Source: Rhizopus arrhizus
Taxonomy: Eukaryota > Mucoromycota > Mucoromycetes > Mucorales > Rhizopodaceae
Reading direction: 5' to 3'
DNA: 64,000 bases
NCBI GenBank assembly: GCA_024220505.1
Contig: JAKZZE010000004.1
Coordinates: forward strand, 1,860,001 to 1,924,000
Each line of letters starts with the position of its first letter. Position 1 is the stretch's first letter. The translations under genes and the position numbers were made by a program. The notes beneath the pieces are model-generated. The model saw nothing but the letters and a program-made list of their open reading frames with translations, had not been told where the DNA came from and ran no database searches. This document shows positions 1 to 12,236 of this stretch, piece by piece.

Positions 1-75
1 ACTCTGTTTCTTTTGGTTCACACCGCTCTCAGACGTGTGGTTCCTACTACATTTTATACATATAAAAATAGACTA

Positions 76-175
76 CACTATTTCCAGAAATTAAAGTCGC
101 CGTGGCTTGTCGCAATTACATATAAATTGTATTATAAAACTTTATAAAATGCGACTTTAATTTCTGGAAATAGTG
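76..175. mobile_element. 100-bp MITE with perfect 25-bp terminal inverted repeats
   Basis: The left end (76-100, starting CACTATTTCC) and right end (151-175, ending GGAAATAGTG) are exact reverse complements over 25 bp. The element is flanked on both sides by the dinucleotide TA (74-75 and 176-177), the target-site duplication of Tc1/mariner-type elements. The 50-bp interior is AT-rich and has no reading frame, so this is a non-autonomous miniature element about 400 bp upstream of the desaturase gene. The perfect arms suggest fairly recent movement. The parent family is inferred from the TA duplication only. Confidence 0.8.
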
Positions 176-494
176 TAAAAGTGAGAAATTCATTTACAAA
201 GAATGCGTCATTTAATTTAAGCATTTGTGAAATCTAAAAACAACTTTGTGTAATTTTGTTTCCTGAAGTGTGCTAATAATTTCTGAAAAAAGTGCACAAA
301 TCACAGGTTTGAAGAAATTCTGATTCGTTAGAAACCAACATTTGGGGCTGGCCCTTCCTTTGATAGATAATTAAACTGCAGCTCATGATTTAATTCGCTT
401 TAGTTTAAAAATTTTTTTCATTGGTCAAAGCTGACAACCTATCTCCTTATTGTCCTGGTTGTTGAATATCAACCAAACAAAAAAAAAAAATGCA

Positions 495-565
495 TATAAA
501 ACTAGAAATCGACTAAAATCCTTTTCTTTCTTCCTTTCTTTATTTCTTCTCCTCTTTCCTTTCAA
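495..565 (+). promoter_or_regulatory. Putative core promoter of the desaturase gene
   Basis: A TATAAAA box lies at 495-501, about 77 bp before the desaturase ATG. It is followed by a 45-bp pyrimidine-rich tract (about 520-565), a common feature just upstream of highly expressed fungal genes. The stretch 178-494 holds no gene. Assignment is by sequence resemblance and position only. Confidence 0.45.
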
Positions 566-577
566 GTACAGTAGATA

Positions 578-1856
578 ATGGCAACTAAGAGAAATATCAG
601 TACAAATGGCTCAACAGACAAGCCTGTCATTGATGAAGCAGTAGCAAGGAACTGGGAGATTCCTGATTTTACTATCAAAGAAATCCGTGATGCTATTCCT
701 TCTCATTGTTTTCGTCGAGACACATTTAGATCATTTACCTATGTCATTCATGATTTTGCCATTATCGCTGTATTAGGCTATTTAGCCACTTTTATCGATC
801 AATTACATTCCCCTACCCTTCGTTTGCTTTTATGGTCTTTGTATTGGACTGCTCAAGGTATCGTTGGTACTGGTGTTTGGGTTATTGGTCATGAATGCGG
901 TCATCAAGCATTCAGTCCATCCAAGGTAATAATTTTAAACAATTATTCATTCATTATTATTAACTCTGTTGATAGACTATTAATAATACTGTTGGCTTCG
1001 TGCTTCACACACTCTTATTAGTGCCTTATCATTCTTGGAGATTCTCTCATTCTAGACATCATAAAGCTACTGGTCACATGTCAAAAGATCAGGTAAAGCA
1101 CAATTTCATATATTTACATATAGGTTCTCAACTAACGCATTCTCCAAAAAGGTCTTCCTTCCCAAGACCCGTGCAAAGCTTGGATTACCTTCTCGTGATA
1201 ATGACCCTCAACCCGACGGTCCCCATGATGCCATTGACGAAACTCCAGTTATTGTTCTTTATCGTATGTTTCTCATGTTTGTCTTTGGTTGGCCATTATA
1301 TATCTTCACTAACGTCACTGGTCAAAATTATCCTGGTTGGGCCTCTCATTTTAACCCATCATGTGATATTTATGAAGAAAGTCAGTATTGGGATGTCGTG
1401 AGTTCTTCTATTGGTGTCGTTGGCATGATAGGTCTTTTGGGTTACTGTGGACAGATCTTTGGTTCGTTAAATATGATCAAGTTCTATGTCATTCCTTATC
1501 TGTGCGTTAACTTTTGGCTCGTCTTGATCACTTATTTGCAACACACTGACCCTAAATTACCTCACTACCGTGAAAACGTTTGGAATTTCCAACGTGGTGC
1601 TGCCCTTACAGTCGATCGTTCTTACGGTACCATTATCGACTACTTTCACCACCATATTTCTGATACACATGTTGCTCATCACTTCTTTTCTACCATGCCT
1701 CACTATCACGCTGAAGAAGCGACTGTTCATATCAAAAAAGCCCTTGGTAAGCATTACCACTGTGATAACACGCCTATTCCTATTGCTCTTTGGAAAGTTT
1801 GGAAGAATTGTAGATTTGTTGAAGATGAAGGAGATGTTATATTTTACAAGCGATAA
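578..1856 (+). CDS. Delta-12 fatty acid desaturase (oleate to linoleate)
   Basis: ER membrane enzyme that introduces the delta-12 double bond into oleoyl lipids. Exons are 578-925, 976-1092 and 1152-1856 (introns 50 and 59 bp, both phase 0), giving 389 residues. All three diiron histidine boxes of the FAD2/FAD12 family are present: HECGHQ (exon 1, about residue 105), HSRHH (exon 2) and HVAHH (exon 3, preceded by FHHHISDT). Hydrophobic segments flank the boxes as in the family. Length and three-exon structure fit delta-12 desaturases of early-diverging fungi. The ATG follows a pyrimidine tract and a TATA box. A delta-15 activity is not excluded by sequence, but the overall form is the FAD12 type. 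Confidence 0.93.
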
Positions 1857-1959
1857 AAACCGCATTTTTTTCATTTCATCTTTTTTAATAAAAATTCATA
1901 CATACAAATAGCACATAAATAGAAAGCTCCGCTATTATTTTTGTCTTTTTTTTTTAAAC

Positions 1960-3970
1960 ATGAGTATTCCCGAAAGTATAAAGATTGGCACTCGTATTCA
2001 AGTTGGTAAAGATCGTGCCACTGTCAAGTTTATTGGTAAAGTTCAAGATACAAAAGGCGAATGGTTGGGAATAGAATGGGATGATCCCAAAAGAGGAAAA
2101 CATGATGGTTCACATAAAAATACAAAATACTTTGAATGCAGGTATATAAAAAAAATATTGCAAAACATTTTCTAACGCAAAACAAAAAAAAAAGATACCC
2201 AACTTCTGGTTCATTTATTCGATATCAACCTGATAAAGTATTACTTGGACAAACATTTATGCAGGCCTTTAAAGATAAATACACAGCAGAACAAGAAGAA
2301 AACAGTGTGAATTATGACAAAGCGAGTGATAAAGGAGAATTATATTGGGGAGGAAATAAGAATTTAGTAGTAGAAACATATGGATTTGGAAAAGTACAAC
2401 GCTCTTTAAGGTACATACAATTTGCATAGGCTATCGCATTATTTTTAACGCGCTCTTTTTCGGTAGACAGTTGAGCAATTTGACCATAGTGGGCCTTGCA
2501 GAAGAAATGATATCCTCTGCTGGACCTAATAATGATATTTTGGATAGTCAGTTAAGTAATGTATGCCTTAATTAATTTTTTTATTGTACTAATTCATATG
2601 TAAATAGTGATTGAGGATCTTGATTTGTCTATGAACTTAATTGCCGATTGGGAAACAGTAATTGGCATCGTATCACAACTGCCTCAACTCAAGATTTTGC
2701 GACTCAAGTAAAAACAATCAATTTTTTTGTGCATTAAATTAACATGTATTTGATAAAATAGCCAATTAAGACTAGCAGCTCCTATGCAAAGTTTTGATTT
2801 TCATCATATACAAACACTAGCATTAAATAGATCTATGATACCCTGGAAGAACATTGAGGTACTTGCTTCTGGATTACCTAAGCTAGAAAACCTTCAATTA
2901 GCAGGAAATGGAATAAAAAGTCTCAGCTCTATTCATTGGGAAAGTATAAAGTGTTTATATCTTGAAGACAATCTTATTGATGATTGGACTGAAGTAGAGA
3001 AACTTCAATCTTTACCAAAGTAAGTCAAAAAGTATACTCATAATATGTAACTAATGTATATTATTCAATTTAGTTTGCAAGTTTTATTTTTAAATAATAA
3101 CAAGATAAAAACCATAAAGAAGAATTGCATGCTTCCTAAATTGGAATATCTCCGCATAGAAGAAAATGTTATTAATGACTGGGATAGTATTAATTGTCTT
3201 AATGAATACCCTAATTTATCTAGACTTCGATGTAAAAATAATCCAATATTTGAAGGTAGTATAAGATGTATATAAATAAATTAGATGTTTAACCGTGTAG
3301 TAGGATTAGATAAGGAAACAGAAGCATCACAGATTGTTGGAAGAATAAGAAATCTGACAGTAGTTAACGGAAATACGGTAAATAAAACGTGCATTTAAGA
3401 GAGTTGTCATAGTAACCAATATATATTTTAAAGTTATCAGCCAGAGAGAGACTAGATTTTGAACGATATTATCTTAATCTTTGCATTAAAGATGGTTCGA
3501 CTCATGAAATCATTGCTTCCATTCATCCAAGATACCGCGAACTTTGTGATAGTTAGTAAAATTTATTATAGAAAAGAGAGAGTGTGTGTTTAATGTCGTG
3601 TTTAGAACATGGTGAGCCTGATTTACAAGCACAAGTACAAAAGACATCAACTGTCTTGAATGATCGATTAATTAGCGTGACAATCAGTTTACGAGACTTG
3701 AATCAGATTGATTTAATTTCTATTGACAAGAAAGAAAAGCTTCCTTTTGCAACCAAGTCAATTTCAAAAAGATTCCTGCCGACCATGTCTATCAGAAACA
3801 TTAAGCATTTAATACAAAAATTACTTAAAATACCAGCGACAAAACAAAAACTCTATTTGTTACAATCAATTGACAATGAGCGCATAATGGTTATGGACAT
3901 ATCGGATGATTTAAGGGATTTAAAATATTATGGAATTAATCAACAAGATGAAATATTAGTGTGTGAATAA
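1960..3970 (+). CDS. Tubulin-folding cofactor E (TBCE / Pac2-like)
   Basis: Chaperone that binds alpha-tubulin and helps assemble and disassemble the alpha/beta dimer. Nine exons: 1960-2141, 2195-2410, 2467-2555, 2608-2707, 2762-3019, 3074-3255, 3304-3377, 3434-3551 and 3606-3970. Phases close to give 527 residues. The domain order is diagnostic: an N-terminal CAP-Gly domain (GKHDGS core), leucine-rich repeats in the middle (for example LQLAGNGIKSL and VLFLNNNKIKTI), and a C-terminal ubiquitin-like domain ending ILVCE. The start of exon 7 could be 3301 instead of 3304 (tandem TAGTAG acceptor), which adds one residue. The stop lies 10 bp from the stop of the opposing PPR gene. Confidence 0.9.
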
Positions 3971-3980
3971 AAAAAAAGCA

Positions 3981-6119
3981 TTAATAGATGTTTGCTTTAT
4001 TTTTTAATGCGTTCCTAGCCAATTCTCCTACTATATCAATATGTTTTGTATCTACACGAGCTCGCAGTAAGGATTTTAAAAAGTAGCGCCAGGTAATTTC
4101 ATTAGGTTCTACTTTCCTTTCGCACATATGATTGAATACTTTAAAAGCTAAATCACTATTTCTGAATATAGCACAGCCTTGTAAAAGTGCAGTATAAGTT
4201 TCTACAGTTGGATTGACTTCATTTGAGCACATGTGTTCGAATACGTTGATTGCTTGGTAAATATTATTCTTTGCAAAGCATGAAATAAGTGTGGTATAAA
4301 TATAAACATTAGGTTGATGAAAGCCAGTCAATCGACGGAATAGATTGAGTGCTTCTGTAGTAATCGGTACAGGTGAACGGTGGAAATCAAGATTGTTGAA
4401 TTGGATACCCGCCGCTTTCAGTAAACCAGGGTCCAACCTGTCCATATTGACGCTAGCTCTCTTTTTCTTACAAGAGCCTCTATTTGATAATGATTTCAGA
4501 ATAGTGGTATAAGCGTGAAGATTTGGTTCTTTTCCATTAGATTGCAGTGTTTTGAACAATTTCCAAGCTAAATCATTTTCATTGTTTAACACGAGCCCTT
4601 TAATGACCATTGCCATTGTAATTTCATCTGGCATAGCTTGATTTCGCATAGATATAAATACGCCAATTGCTGCAGGTATGTCACGGCAATGAAATAGAGC
4701 ATCAATTAAGTAATGTTTTCTCCTTGCTTCTTCTTCAGCTAGCGGCACAGATAATCGAGTCTTATATACATCAATCACATTTACTTTATCCCGTCTTCTA
4801 CCGTACGCTTTCACCAAATGATTGACCATGATGCTATTCACAAAACGTTTATCTTTTGCATACAATTCATCAAAGTATTTTCGGGCAAAATCCACATCCT
4901 GCTTGGTTTTGAGCCATAAAATGGCTGCTCGAAGCACTCCATCTGTTTCCTTTAACTTTATCTTCTTCTTCGTCATAAACTTCATTGCATTTTCCGCTAC
5001 CAGTAAGTTATCATGCCGAAGTGCATTCACTACAAGTGAAGTAAGCATAGAGTTGCATATTCGTCTATGTTGGTTTTGATGACTTGTCATCAATCGAATG
5101 GCTGAAGTAAAGTCGCCTGCTCTCCCATAAGCATCCATGAGGGCGGTATAGGTCACTTGATTAGGCTTTATTTTGCTTCGCTTCATCTCGACATACAGTT
5201 TCTTTGCCCCTTCGCTATCTCCTTGTCGCGCACATCCAGCAATCAGTGATGTGTACATGTATAAATTATAAGGTTGTTCTTCTCTGGTGTTTGCATTTTT
5301 CCAAACACTATCTACTGCTTTTAGAAATTCAATGATCAAATCCACCTGTTTGTATTTCGCCAATAAAGAAACTGCTGTTGATCTCGTCACTCTATCCAGT
5401 AGTATGCCTTTTTGTGTCATACCTTCCAAAAGAACTCCTACCATACTCTCCAGCACCTTTATGTCTAAATCTCGGCTGTTCTTTGTAGCAACCACAAGTG
5501 AGTGATAGTGATTGGGCCTTGGTTGGGGTATAGACTGAATAAGCTGACAAGCCTCTTTCCACAAGCCATGTCGACTCATTGCATAAAGCACTTGAGAATA
5601 ATGATAGTTGGTCGGTGTGATTTCTTTGTGTTGTCTCATATTTTCAATTACTTGCACTAGTCTCGGTGGTGAATGACCATACTTTAAAATACATAGCAAG
5701 TGACCATAGTGGTTGATCTTGAGGTAGCCATCGACCTCGTACTGAACCATTTTCTCATATATAGTCCAGGCCTTGTCCGAGTCATACTGAGTGGTATTGT
5801 AAAGAGCTGTACGCAGTGTACTAAAAATCTCTTTATGGGTGAGTGTGTAGGTAGACAAAAAGGTAAGCAAGGCATCCAAGGATAGATCTTTATTCATGAT
5901 GCGCGGATGAAGTTTGGTCACGTGGTCAACTGGATCTTCTTCTTGCTCCTTTAAGGCATACGTTGATGTGGATCGAGAAAACAATTTGAAGGATGGTCGA
6001 GCGACTGGGGGTGATCGTTGAATGAAGAATTGTTCAATATATTGAGTACTGGAACAATGCTGCCACAAGCAATGTGAAGATGCTGCCCTTCTGGTTGTCA
6101 AGTTAAGAGCAGGCCGCAT
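3981..6119 (-). CDS. Pentatricopeptide repeat protein, probably mitochondrial
   Basis: Single-exon gene of 712 residues. The N-terminus (MRPALNLTTRRAASSHCLW) is basic, hydroxylated and lacks acidic residues, as in mitochondrial targeting peptides. PPR units are recognisable across the protein, clearest at about residues 290-360 (MYTSLIAGCARQGDSEGAKK, then PNQVTYTALMDAYGRAG) and in the last 150 residues (PNVYIYTTLISCFAKNN; PTVETYTALLQGCA; PNEITWRYFLKSLL). PPR proteins bind organellar RNA in processing or translation; the target here is unknown. It is convergent with the TBCE gene. A specific orthologue name is not justified. Confidence 0.9.
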   Translation of the reverse strand: MRPALNLTTRRAASSHCLWQHCSSTQYIEQFFIQRSPPVARPSFKLFSRSTSTYALKEQEEDPVDHVTKLHPRIMNKDLSLDALLTFLSTYTLTHKEIFSTLRTALYNTTQYDSDKAWTIYEKMVQYEVDGYLKINHYGHLLCILKYGHSPPRLVQVIENMRQHKEITPTNYHYSQVLYAMSRHGLWKEACQLIQSIPQPRPNHYHSLVVATKNSRDLDIKVLESMVGVLLEGMTQKGILLDRVTRSTAVSLLAKYKQVDLIIEFLKAVDSVWKNANTREEQPYNLYMYTSLIAGCARQGDSEGAKKLYVEMKRSKIKPNQVTYTALMDAYGRAGDFTSAIRLMTSHQNQHRRICNSMLTSLVVNALRHDNLLVAENAMKFMTKKKIKLKETDGVLRAAILWLKTKQDVDFARKYFDELYAKDKRFVNSIMVNHLVKAYGRRRDKVNVIDVYKTRLSVPLAEEEARRKHYLIDALFHCRDIPAAIGVFISMRNQAMPDEITMAMVIKGLVLNNENDLAWKLFKTLQSNGKEPNLHAYTTILKSLSNRGSCKKKRASVNMDRLDPGLLKAAGIQFNNLDFHRSPVPITTEALNLFRRLTGFHQPNVYIYTTLISCFAKNNIYQAINVFEHMCSNEVNPTVETYTALLQGCAIFRNSDLAFKVFNHMCERKVEPNEITWRYFLKSLLRARVDTKHIDIVGELARNALKNKANIY

Positions 6120-6568
6120 TCCCTCTATTTATATGTGTATTGTTGTATTTTGGACAAAGAAAGGGTATAGGGGTTTTATTTGACAGGAGAGGATTGCGCG
6201 GGGGGTGTTCAGTAACGAAAATCTTTTTGGTGTCTCCCCCCCTCTTGTGTGAAAAAAAAATCTGCCCAGTTTAAAAAAGTCACAAAACAATGACAGCCAA
6301 TAGAAAACATGACGCAACAACGAGAATTATAATCCCGCATTTGGTGTTTATGTCTTTTCCTTCGACTATCAACTTACACTGACATAAACGATGCTCACAG
6401 CTTCCTCTTTATTTCTTAAAGACCAATCTACAAAAACACGCTGCAAAATTGACTCGAAGATTTTCGCAAATGCTTCATTTGTCATTGTTTCAAATTATTA
6501 AACCTCTTTTAGAAGAAATAACATTATAAATATTTATTATGTAATCTATTTTTATTCATCAATACTAC
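6120..6568. other. Intergenic: upstream of PPR gene, downstream of Pex11 gene
   Basis: No coding potential beyond short chance frames. It contains a C-rich run (6235-6243) and a 9-bp inverted repeat, GTTTATGTC (about 6348-6356) with GACATAAAC (about 6379-6387), of unknown meaning. The PPR promoter must lie here. Confidence 0.5.
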
Positions 6569-7488
6569 TTAAGCAGTAGACTGCCAAGCAGAGTAAATTT
6601 GGAATATAGAGGCAAATCCACCAAATATACCTACTAATACATCAGGGAAACTTGATTTTTCAAGTGACCAGTGAACGGTTAAAGGCAAATAGCTAGAGGG
6701 TATTGCGAATTAGTTTCATGTAAACACACGTAACCGAAAGAGGAAAACTTACCCAGTGTTAATACACGCATTAACAATCATACTTGATCTTTCAGCTTTA
6801 ATAGATGCCATTTCAGCCTCTGGATCTTCGTGTGTTTCTATATCCCCTGCCTTAATACGTTTTATCAAAGAAGTTTCTCTATTTTTCAAATTTCTGTATT
6901 GCTCTGCCAATCGACCGTATTCTAATACAACATAGGCAGCCCAGAAACGACAACTCCACATACCAATTTTATTCGTGTTCTCCTCACTGATGGGAATGAC
7001 CTGATGTGCACCTAACCAATAGATATGTTCGAGTGGATAATAAATCACATTAGCCCAGTTTTGAAGTCGTTCGATGGTCAATGCAATTTTGCTGGAAGGT
7101 GGATTGTATTCAATATAATTCATATATTGTACCATGGGTAATAGTCCATAATAACGCAGCAAAATGCGGAAATCGCTTACGGGTGAAGACAAGTTTTGAA
7201 TACGTTGGATGAGTGAGATGGTATTACCTGCAGCTTTTATAGCAGGTGAACGACGTTGAAGGTACCAAATGATGACTTTTGACCAATATTGAATAAACTG
7301 CCATTTACACTGTAAATTTCCCCTTGATTGTCATTTATTTTCAAACTTACCATCAATACTTTATCCGTACCTCTGACAGAGTTCAAGAATCGTATGAGAT
7401 GATCCAACTTTGGGTTGGATGGTCCTAATAATTTAGCAACTGCCAAAGGGTTTAAAGTTTCTTTCCCTATTTGTTTCTTTTCAGACAT
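6569..7488 (-). CDS. Peroxisomal membrane biogenesis protein, Pex11 family
   Basis: Three exons on the minus strand: 7488-7351, 7297-6753 and 6692-6569 (introns 53 and 60 bp); phases close to give 268 residues. The Pex11 family signature is visible: an N-terminal amphipathic region (FLNSVRGTDKVLM then QYWSKVIIWYL), the central IYWLGAHQVIP segment, and a C-terminal membrane segment (DVLVGIFGGFASIFQIYSAW). Pex11 proteins tubulate and divide peroxisomes. The subtype looks closest to the fungal Pex11C group, but this is recalled family appearance, not an alignment. The ATG chosen is the first in frame after stops upstream. Confidence 0.82.
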
Positions 7489-7909
7489 TATTCTTAAGTG
7501 TAAAGTCAAAGAAAGAAAAGGATGAAAAATTGAAATTTGAATTTTTTTATTATTAATATTTTTCACATGAAAAGAAGTCATCTAAATTGTATGTGTGCAC
7601 GTATCGTTACCTCAAAGACAAACCTGCCATGTAAGTCTTGCTGAATAAATAAAGTCCCAAAATGAAGTAATATGTCGATATAAGCTTAAATTAAACCAAC
7701 CCATTTTAACTTTACTTAATATTATAGTAAATTATTAGCTTAAAGCTATGAATTTTGCATAAGATATTTCTTGCTGCAAAATTTGAAAAGCAGAATGTAA
7801 AGCTCCACATCAAATGAATTGATTGGTTCAAATTTCAGGAAAAAAATAATACGTGTTCAGATAAAAAAATAGATTTTTTTTTTTTTTGCTTTCTTTTGTG
7901 TATATATTA
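7489..7909. promoter_or_regulatory. Divergent promoter region between Pex11 and Sec24
   Basis: This 421-bp AT-rich stretch lies between two divergent start codons and must carry both promoters. A T-tract (about 7874-7887) sits directly before the Sec24 ATG. No gene or RNA feature seen. Confidence 0.5.
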
Positions 7910-10900
7910 ATGCAACCATCGCCTACATCACAGCCTTTGCAACAACGGCCTCCGGCACCCAACCAGCCTGTTCGCCCGATGGGTTACAGACCTCCTTTGC
8001 TTCCTCCAGGTGCTTCACCCGGTTTTCGTCCTCCTCGACCCAACATGTCATCTCCTGTCAGTCCTGCTTCTCATCCGGGACTTCCACCCAATGCGCGTCC
8101 TGGATTCGTACCTTCTCAACAACACCCTTTGATGAGACCTCAGTCTCCTGCCATTTCACCAGCAATTGCTGGTAGCCCTGTCGCTTCGCCATCTACAGTT
8201 CAAGCAACTCCGGTATCCCCTTCTATTCAACACGCTGACCATCACAAAAAGAAGAGAATGTATCCCGAGCAAATTACAAAGGCTTATTCAGGTGAAGTGC
8301 CTCTCTCACCTGCTTATCCTCCTCAACAACAAACTTACGGTTCACCTGCTATGGTAAACACCCAACAACAACCTCAATTTATCTCTCCTATGGGAGCACC
8401 ATCTTCTTATCCTCAACAACAACAACAACAGCAGCAGCAACAACAGCAGACTTATGGTCAACCTCAAGTAGCTAATGTAGGATATAACACGTATAACCAA
8501 GATCCCGTCAGCCAGATGACATCTCAGTTTGGAAATATGAATATGAATCCAGCAGCTGTAAGTTTTTTTATTTTATTCTGCACATGTTTCCATCAATACA
8601 TGTCTTAACACACGTATAAATAGGTTCTTCCTGCTGTTCCTTTATTAGGAGCTCGTCCACAGATTGCAGATATTGAGAATACAGGTCCCCCAGTTCGTTT
8701 ACCACCTAATGTAAGTAATAGAAACATAATGCACAAAAAAGGGGCTTTAATTTTTTTTTTTTTTTTTGCTTTAGATCTCTGTGACAGACTCACTTTTTGT
8801 GAATGCTGATCCCTCTTATCAATGTTCTACCATTAATGCCATCCCAGCAACAGAATCTATTCTTAAAAAGTCTCGTTTGCCTTTAGCATTAGTTTTAGCA
8901 CCTTATCGAACTTCAAAAGAGGGCGATGTAAGCTTTTTTTGGATTATTTTCTTTATGAACATCAGCTTAATATTTTAAATAGGAAGACGTACCGATTGTT
9001 AGAGATAGTGTGATTGCGAGATGTAGACGTTGTAGAACATACATCAATCCTTTTGTAACATTTGTAGAAGGAGGACAACGTTGGAAGTGTAATATGTGTT
9101 TCTTATTGAATGATGTACCCGCCGCTTTTGATTATGATAGCCAAACTCAGCAACCTGCTGATCGTTGGAAGAGACCAGAGTTAAATTATGGATGTGTTGA
9201 ATTTGTTGCTCCAACTGAATACATGGTATAGAGCATTAAATAAGACAAAGAAAGAAGAATTTATTAAACTTGAAATAGGTCCGTCCTCCTCAAGCACCAG
9301 CCTATGTATTTGTCATTGACGTCTCCTACTCTGCAATTCAATCAGGCATGTTAGCCACTGCTGCTCGTACTATTTTTGATTCTCTTGAACGTTTACCTAA
9401 TGATGAAAATCGTACAAGAGTTGCCATCATCACTGTTGATTCTTCACTTCACTTTTACAAGTTGAATCCTGATATCAATGAACCTCAAATGCTGGTTGTT
9501 TCCGACTTAGACGATGTCTATTTGCCTTCACCTTCTGATTTATTAGCTAACTTATCAGAATCCATTCAAAGTATGAAGACTTTATTAGAAAAATTGCCAG
9601 ATATGTTTAAGGATTCTGTCAATGTTAATAATGCATTGGGTGCTGGTCTTCAAGCCGCTTTTAAGATGCTGGTAAATTCAACTAGTATGTTTTGTTGCTA
9701 TGTAAATAACTCTTTTTTTTTTTTGTAAATAGTCTCCTACAGGTGGCAAGATTATTTGCTTACAGTCTACTTTACCTAATACTGGTACTGGTGCATTGAA
9801 GCCTCGTGAAGATGTCAAATTACTTGGCACATCCAAAGAGTCTACTCTTTTGAATGCAGCCTCGCCCTTTTATAAATCCTTTGCTGTGGACTGCTCTCGT
9901 TCACAAGTTGCCTGTGACATGATTATCTTTGGAGGACAATACTCTGATGTGGCTACACTCAGCTGTATCCCTCACTACACTGGTGGACAAACTTATTATT
10001 ATCCTGGATTTAATGCGAGCCGAACTGAGGACGCGATCAAATTTGCTCATGAATTTTCAGAATTACTGGCAGAACAGATTGGTCTTGAGGCTGTCATCCG
10101 TATCCGTGCTTCGCGTGGTTTGCGCATGAGTGCCTTCCATGGCAACTTCTTTATTCGCTCTTCTGATCTTTTGGCGCTTCCCAATGTGCCTCGTGATCAA
10201 AAGTATGTAGTTGAGGTGAGTATGGATGATGACTTGAAGACGCCTACTGTTTGTTTCCAAACTGCCCTATTACATACTGCTTGTAATGGTGAAAGACGTA
10301 TTCGAGTAGTAACAACTTGCTTGCCTGTTAGTAGCTCTATCTCTGAACTGTACGCAAGTGCTAATCAACAAGCTATTGCTGCTTATCTTGGTGTTAAAGG
10401 TAATCAGAAGAAAGATAATTTGAAATAATAGTTAATCATAAACATCACTGTAGCTGTTGAAAGAGGTTTGACATCCAAACTTGATGATGCTCGTGATGCT
10501 ATTGTAAACAAGGTTGTTGATCTTTTGGGTGTATACAAGACACATGTATTAGGTTCTGGTCAAGGCTCAACACCTCAATTGACTGTACCCGACAACTTGA
10601 AGTTGTTACCTTTACTTGCACTTAGTTTAATCAAACACGACAGTCTCCGTCAAAGTTCTCAGATCCCCTCTGATATGAGATCGAATGCGATGAACATTTT
10701 GAACACGATGCCCATTCAACTTTTAATTCCCTATCTTTATGCCAACCTTTACTCTCTGCATAACATGCCACCCGAAGCAGGTGAATTTACAGAGAATGGT
10801 ATCACATTCCCATCTGCACTAAACCTGACTGCCGAAAACTTGGAAGTACATGGCTGTTATCTTTTGGAGAATGGACAAAATATGTATTTGTGGGTCGGTC

Positions 10901-11211
10901 GTGGTGTGGTACCTCAATTATGTGTTGATCTATTTGGTGTGAAATCCTATGAAGACCTTAAGGGTGGCAAGATTACCTTACCCATTTTGGAAACGCCATT
11001 AAATAGAAAGGTCAACAATTTAGTTGGCAAAGTGAGGGAGATGCGTCGTGGTAACTATCATCCAACACTTTATTTGGTGAAAGAGGATGGTGATCCATAC
11101 CTTCGATTGTGGTTCTTGGCTCATCTTATTGAAGATCGCACAGATAATATAATGAGCTATCAACAATTTTTACAACATATTAAGGATAGAGTGAGCTCAG
11201 CATCATTTTAA
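7910..11211 (+). CDS. COPII coat cargo adaptor Sec24
   Basis: Sec24 pairs with Sec23 in the inner COPII coat and selects cargo at ER exit sites. Seven exons: 7910-8557, 8624-8710, 8775-8927, 8983-9225, 9279-9671, 9733-10399 and 10454-11211. Phases close to give 982 residues. The N-terminal 200 residues are Pro/Gln-rich with a glutamine run near residue 180, normal for the disordered Sec24 N-terminus. The Sec23/24 zinc finger is in exon 4 (CRRC about 20 residues before CNMC), followed by the trunk ([12 protein letters not shown]), beta-sandwich and helical regions and a C-terminal gelsolin-like domain (YLWVGRGV). The upstream frame opens at a TTG, so ATG 7910 is the start. Confidence 0.93.
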
Positions 11212-11237
11212 TATTAATCGCACAATAAAAATTATCA

Positions 11238-12068
11238 TTATTTTGAAATTAAATGAGTAGGTGATAATACTACATCCAATGCTTGATCTGTTTCTTCTAA
11301 CGGAATCACACCAACATCTACTATCTGCTGATCCAATGCTAAAGCAACTATACGGGGTATTATTAAAAGAATTGAATGTATGCTTAATCGTTTACTTGTT
11401 TTAGGTGGTTCAGTATTGTTTGCTTCAGCCCAATCTTTACACTTCAACAAATAACGATCGTAATAACTAAGCAAGATGTTTAATTCGAGACTTATTACCA
11501 TAATTTATGTATTTTACCCTTTTCCGTGTCCTATTCTATTTCGATTTTGATCAAATGCAACACCAGGCACTAATATTAAATCTAAACCTTCTTTTGTTTC
11601 TAAAGCATTTTCTCTCTGTTGATCAAGTGGTGGTTCAGGTATACTCCATTTATTTATAGGAAGCGATTCAAAGTCCTTCATACTATTGATCTTTACCATG
11701 TCCATATTATGTTTGGTACATCGAGGTATAAAACAATTTTTATCTAGCAATTTGCATAAAATACAACAGTACAGTATATTTGTTTGTATTTGTACCTGTG
11801 TTTAGTAGAAAGTGTATTATCTTGGTTGTTACAATTTCACAAGTAGGCATACTGATATAGATACTTATATTCTTTGCTCTTTTAAACTGTTCCAACTCTT
11901 TCAACTTTTCAAATACTTGATCAGCTAATACAAATGTCACGTTTTATTCTTTATAAACAATGCTTGTTATTTACACTGAGTCAAAATATCTGCTGAAGGT
12001 AACTTTTGTAGGCGAGTTGCAATGTCCTTTCTTAATTGACGCTTTAAATTAACAATAGTTACATTCAT
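11238..12068 (-). CDS. 5-formyltetrahydrofolate cyclo-ligase (MTHFS)
   Basis: Converts 5-formyl-THF to 5,10-methenyl-THF with ATP. Five exons on the minus strand: 12068-11975, 11924-11796, 11743-11518, 11466-11396 and 11347-11238; phases close to give 209 residues, the usual family length. The diagnostic nucleotide/folate motif GHGKGYYDRYL is assembled across the exon 3/exon 4 junction (about residues 146-156). Other family blocks are CFIPRC (exon 3), LILVPGVAFD and the C-terminal LDQQIVDVGVIP. The last two introns are 51 and 48 bp. It is convergent with Sec24, with 26 bp between stop codons. Confidence 0.9.
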
Positions 12069-12236
12069 AATGAAATAATAACAAAAGAAAAAAAAAGTTC
12101 TCTCCGCTACATCACATCTTAAAATCTGTATCTCAATTGTCACCCACTCGCACAAACGTATACTGCTCAAAATAGTTTTAAGGGTTATTTGTTTGTATTT
12201 ATTAATTTACAAGTTGGAATCAATGTTTTTTTTTTT

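Noticed and set aside
1557..1911. Open frames on both strands over the desaturase 3' end
   Set aside because: They overlap the histidine-box coding exon in other frames and have no independent features.
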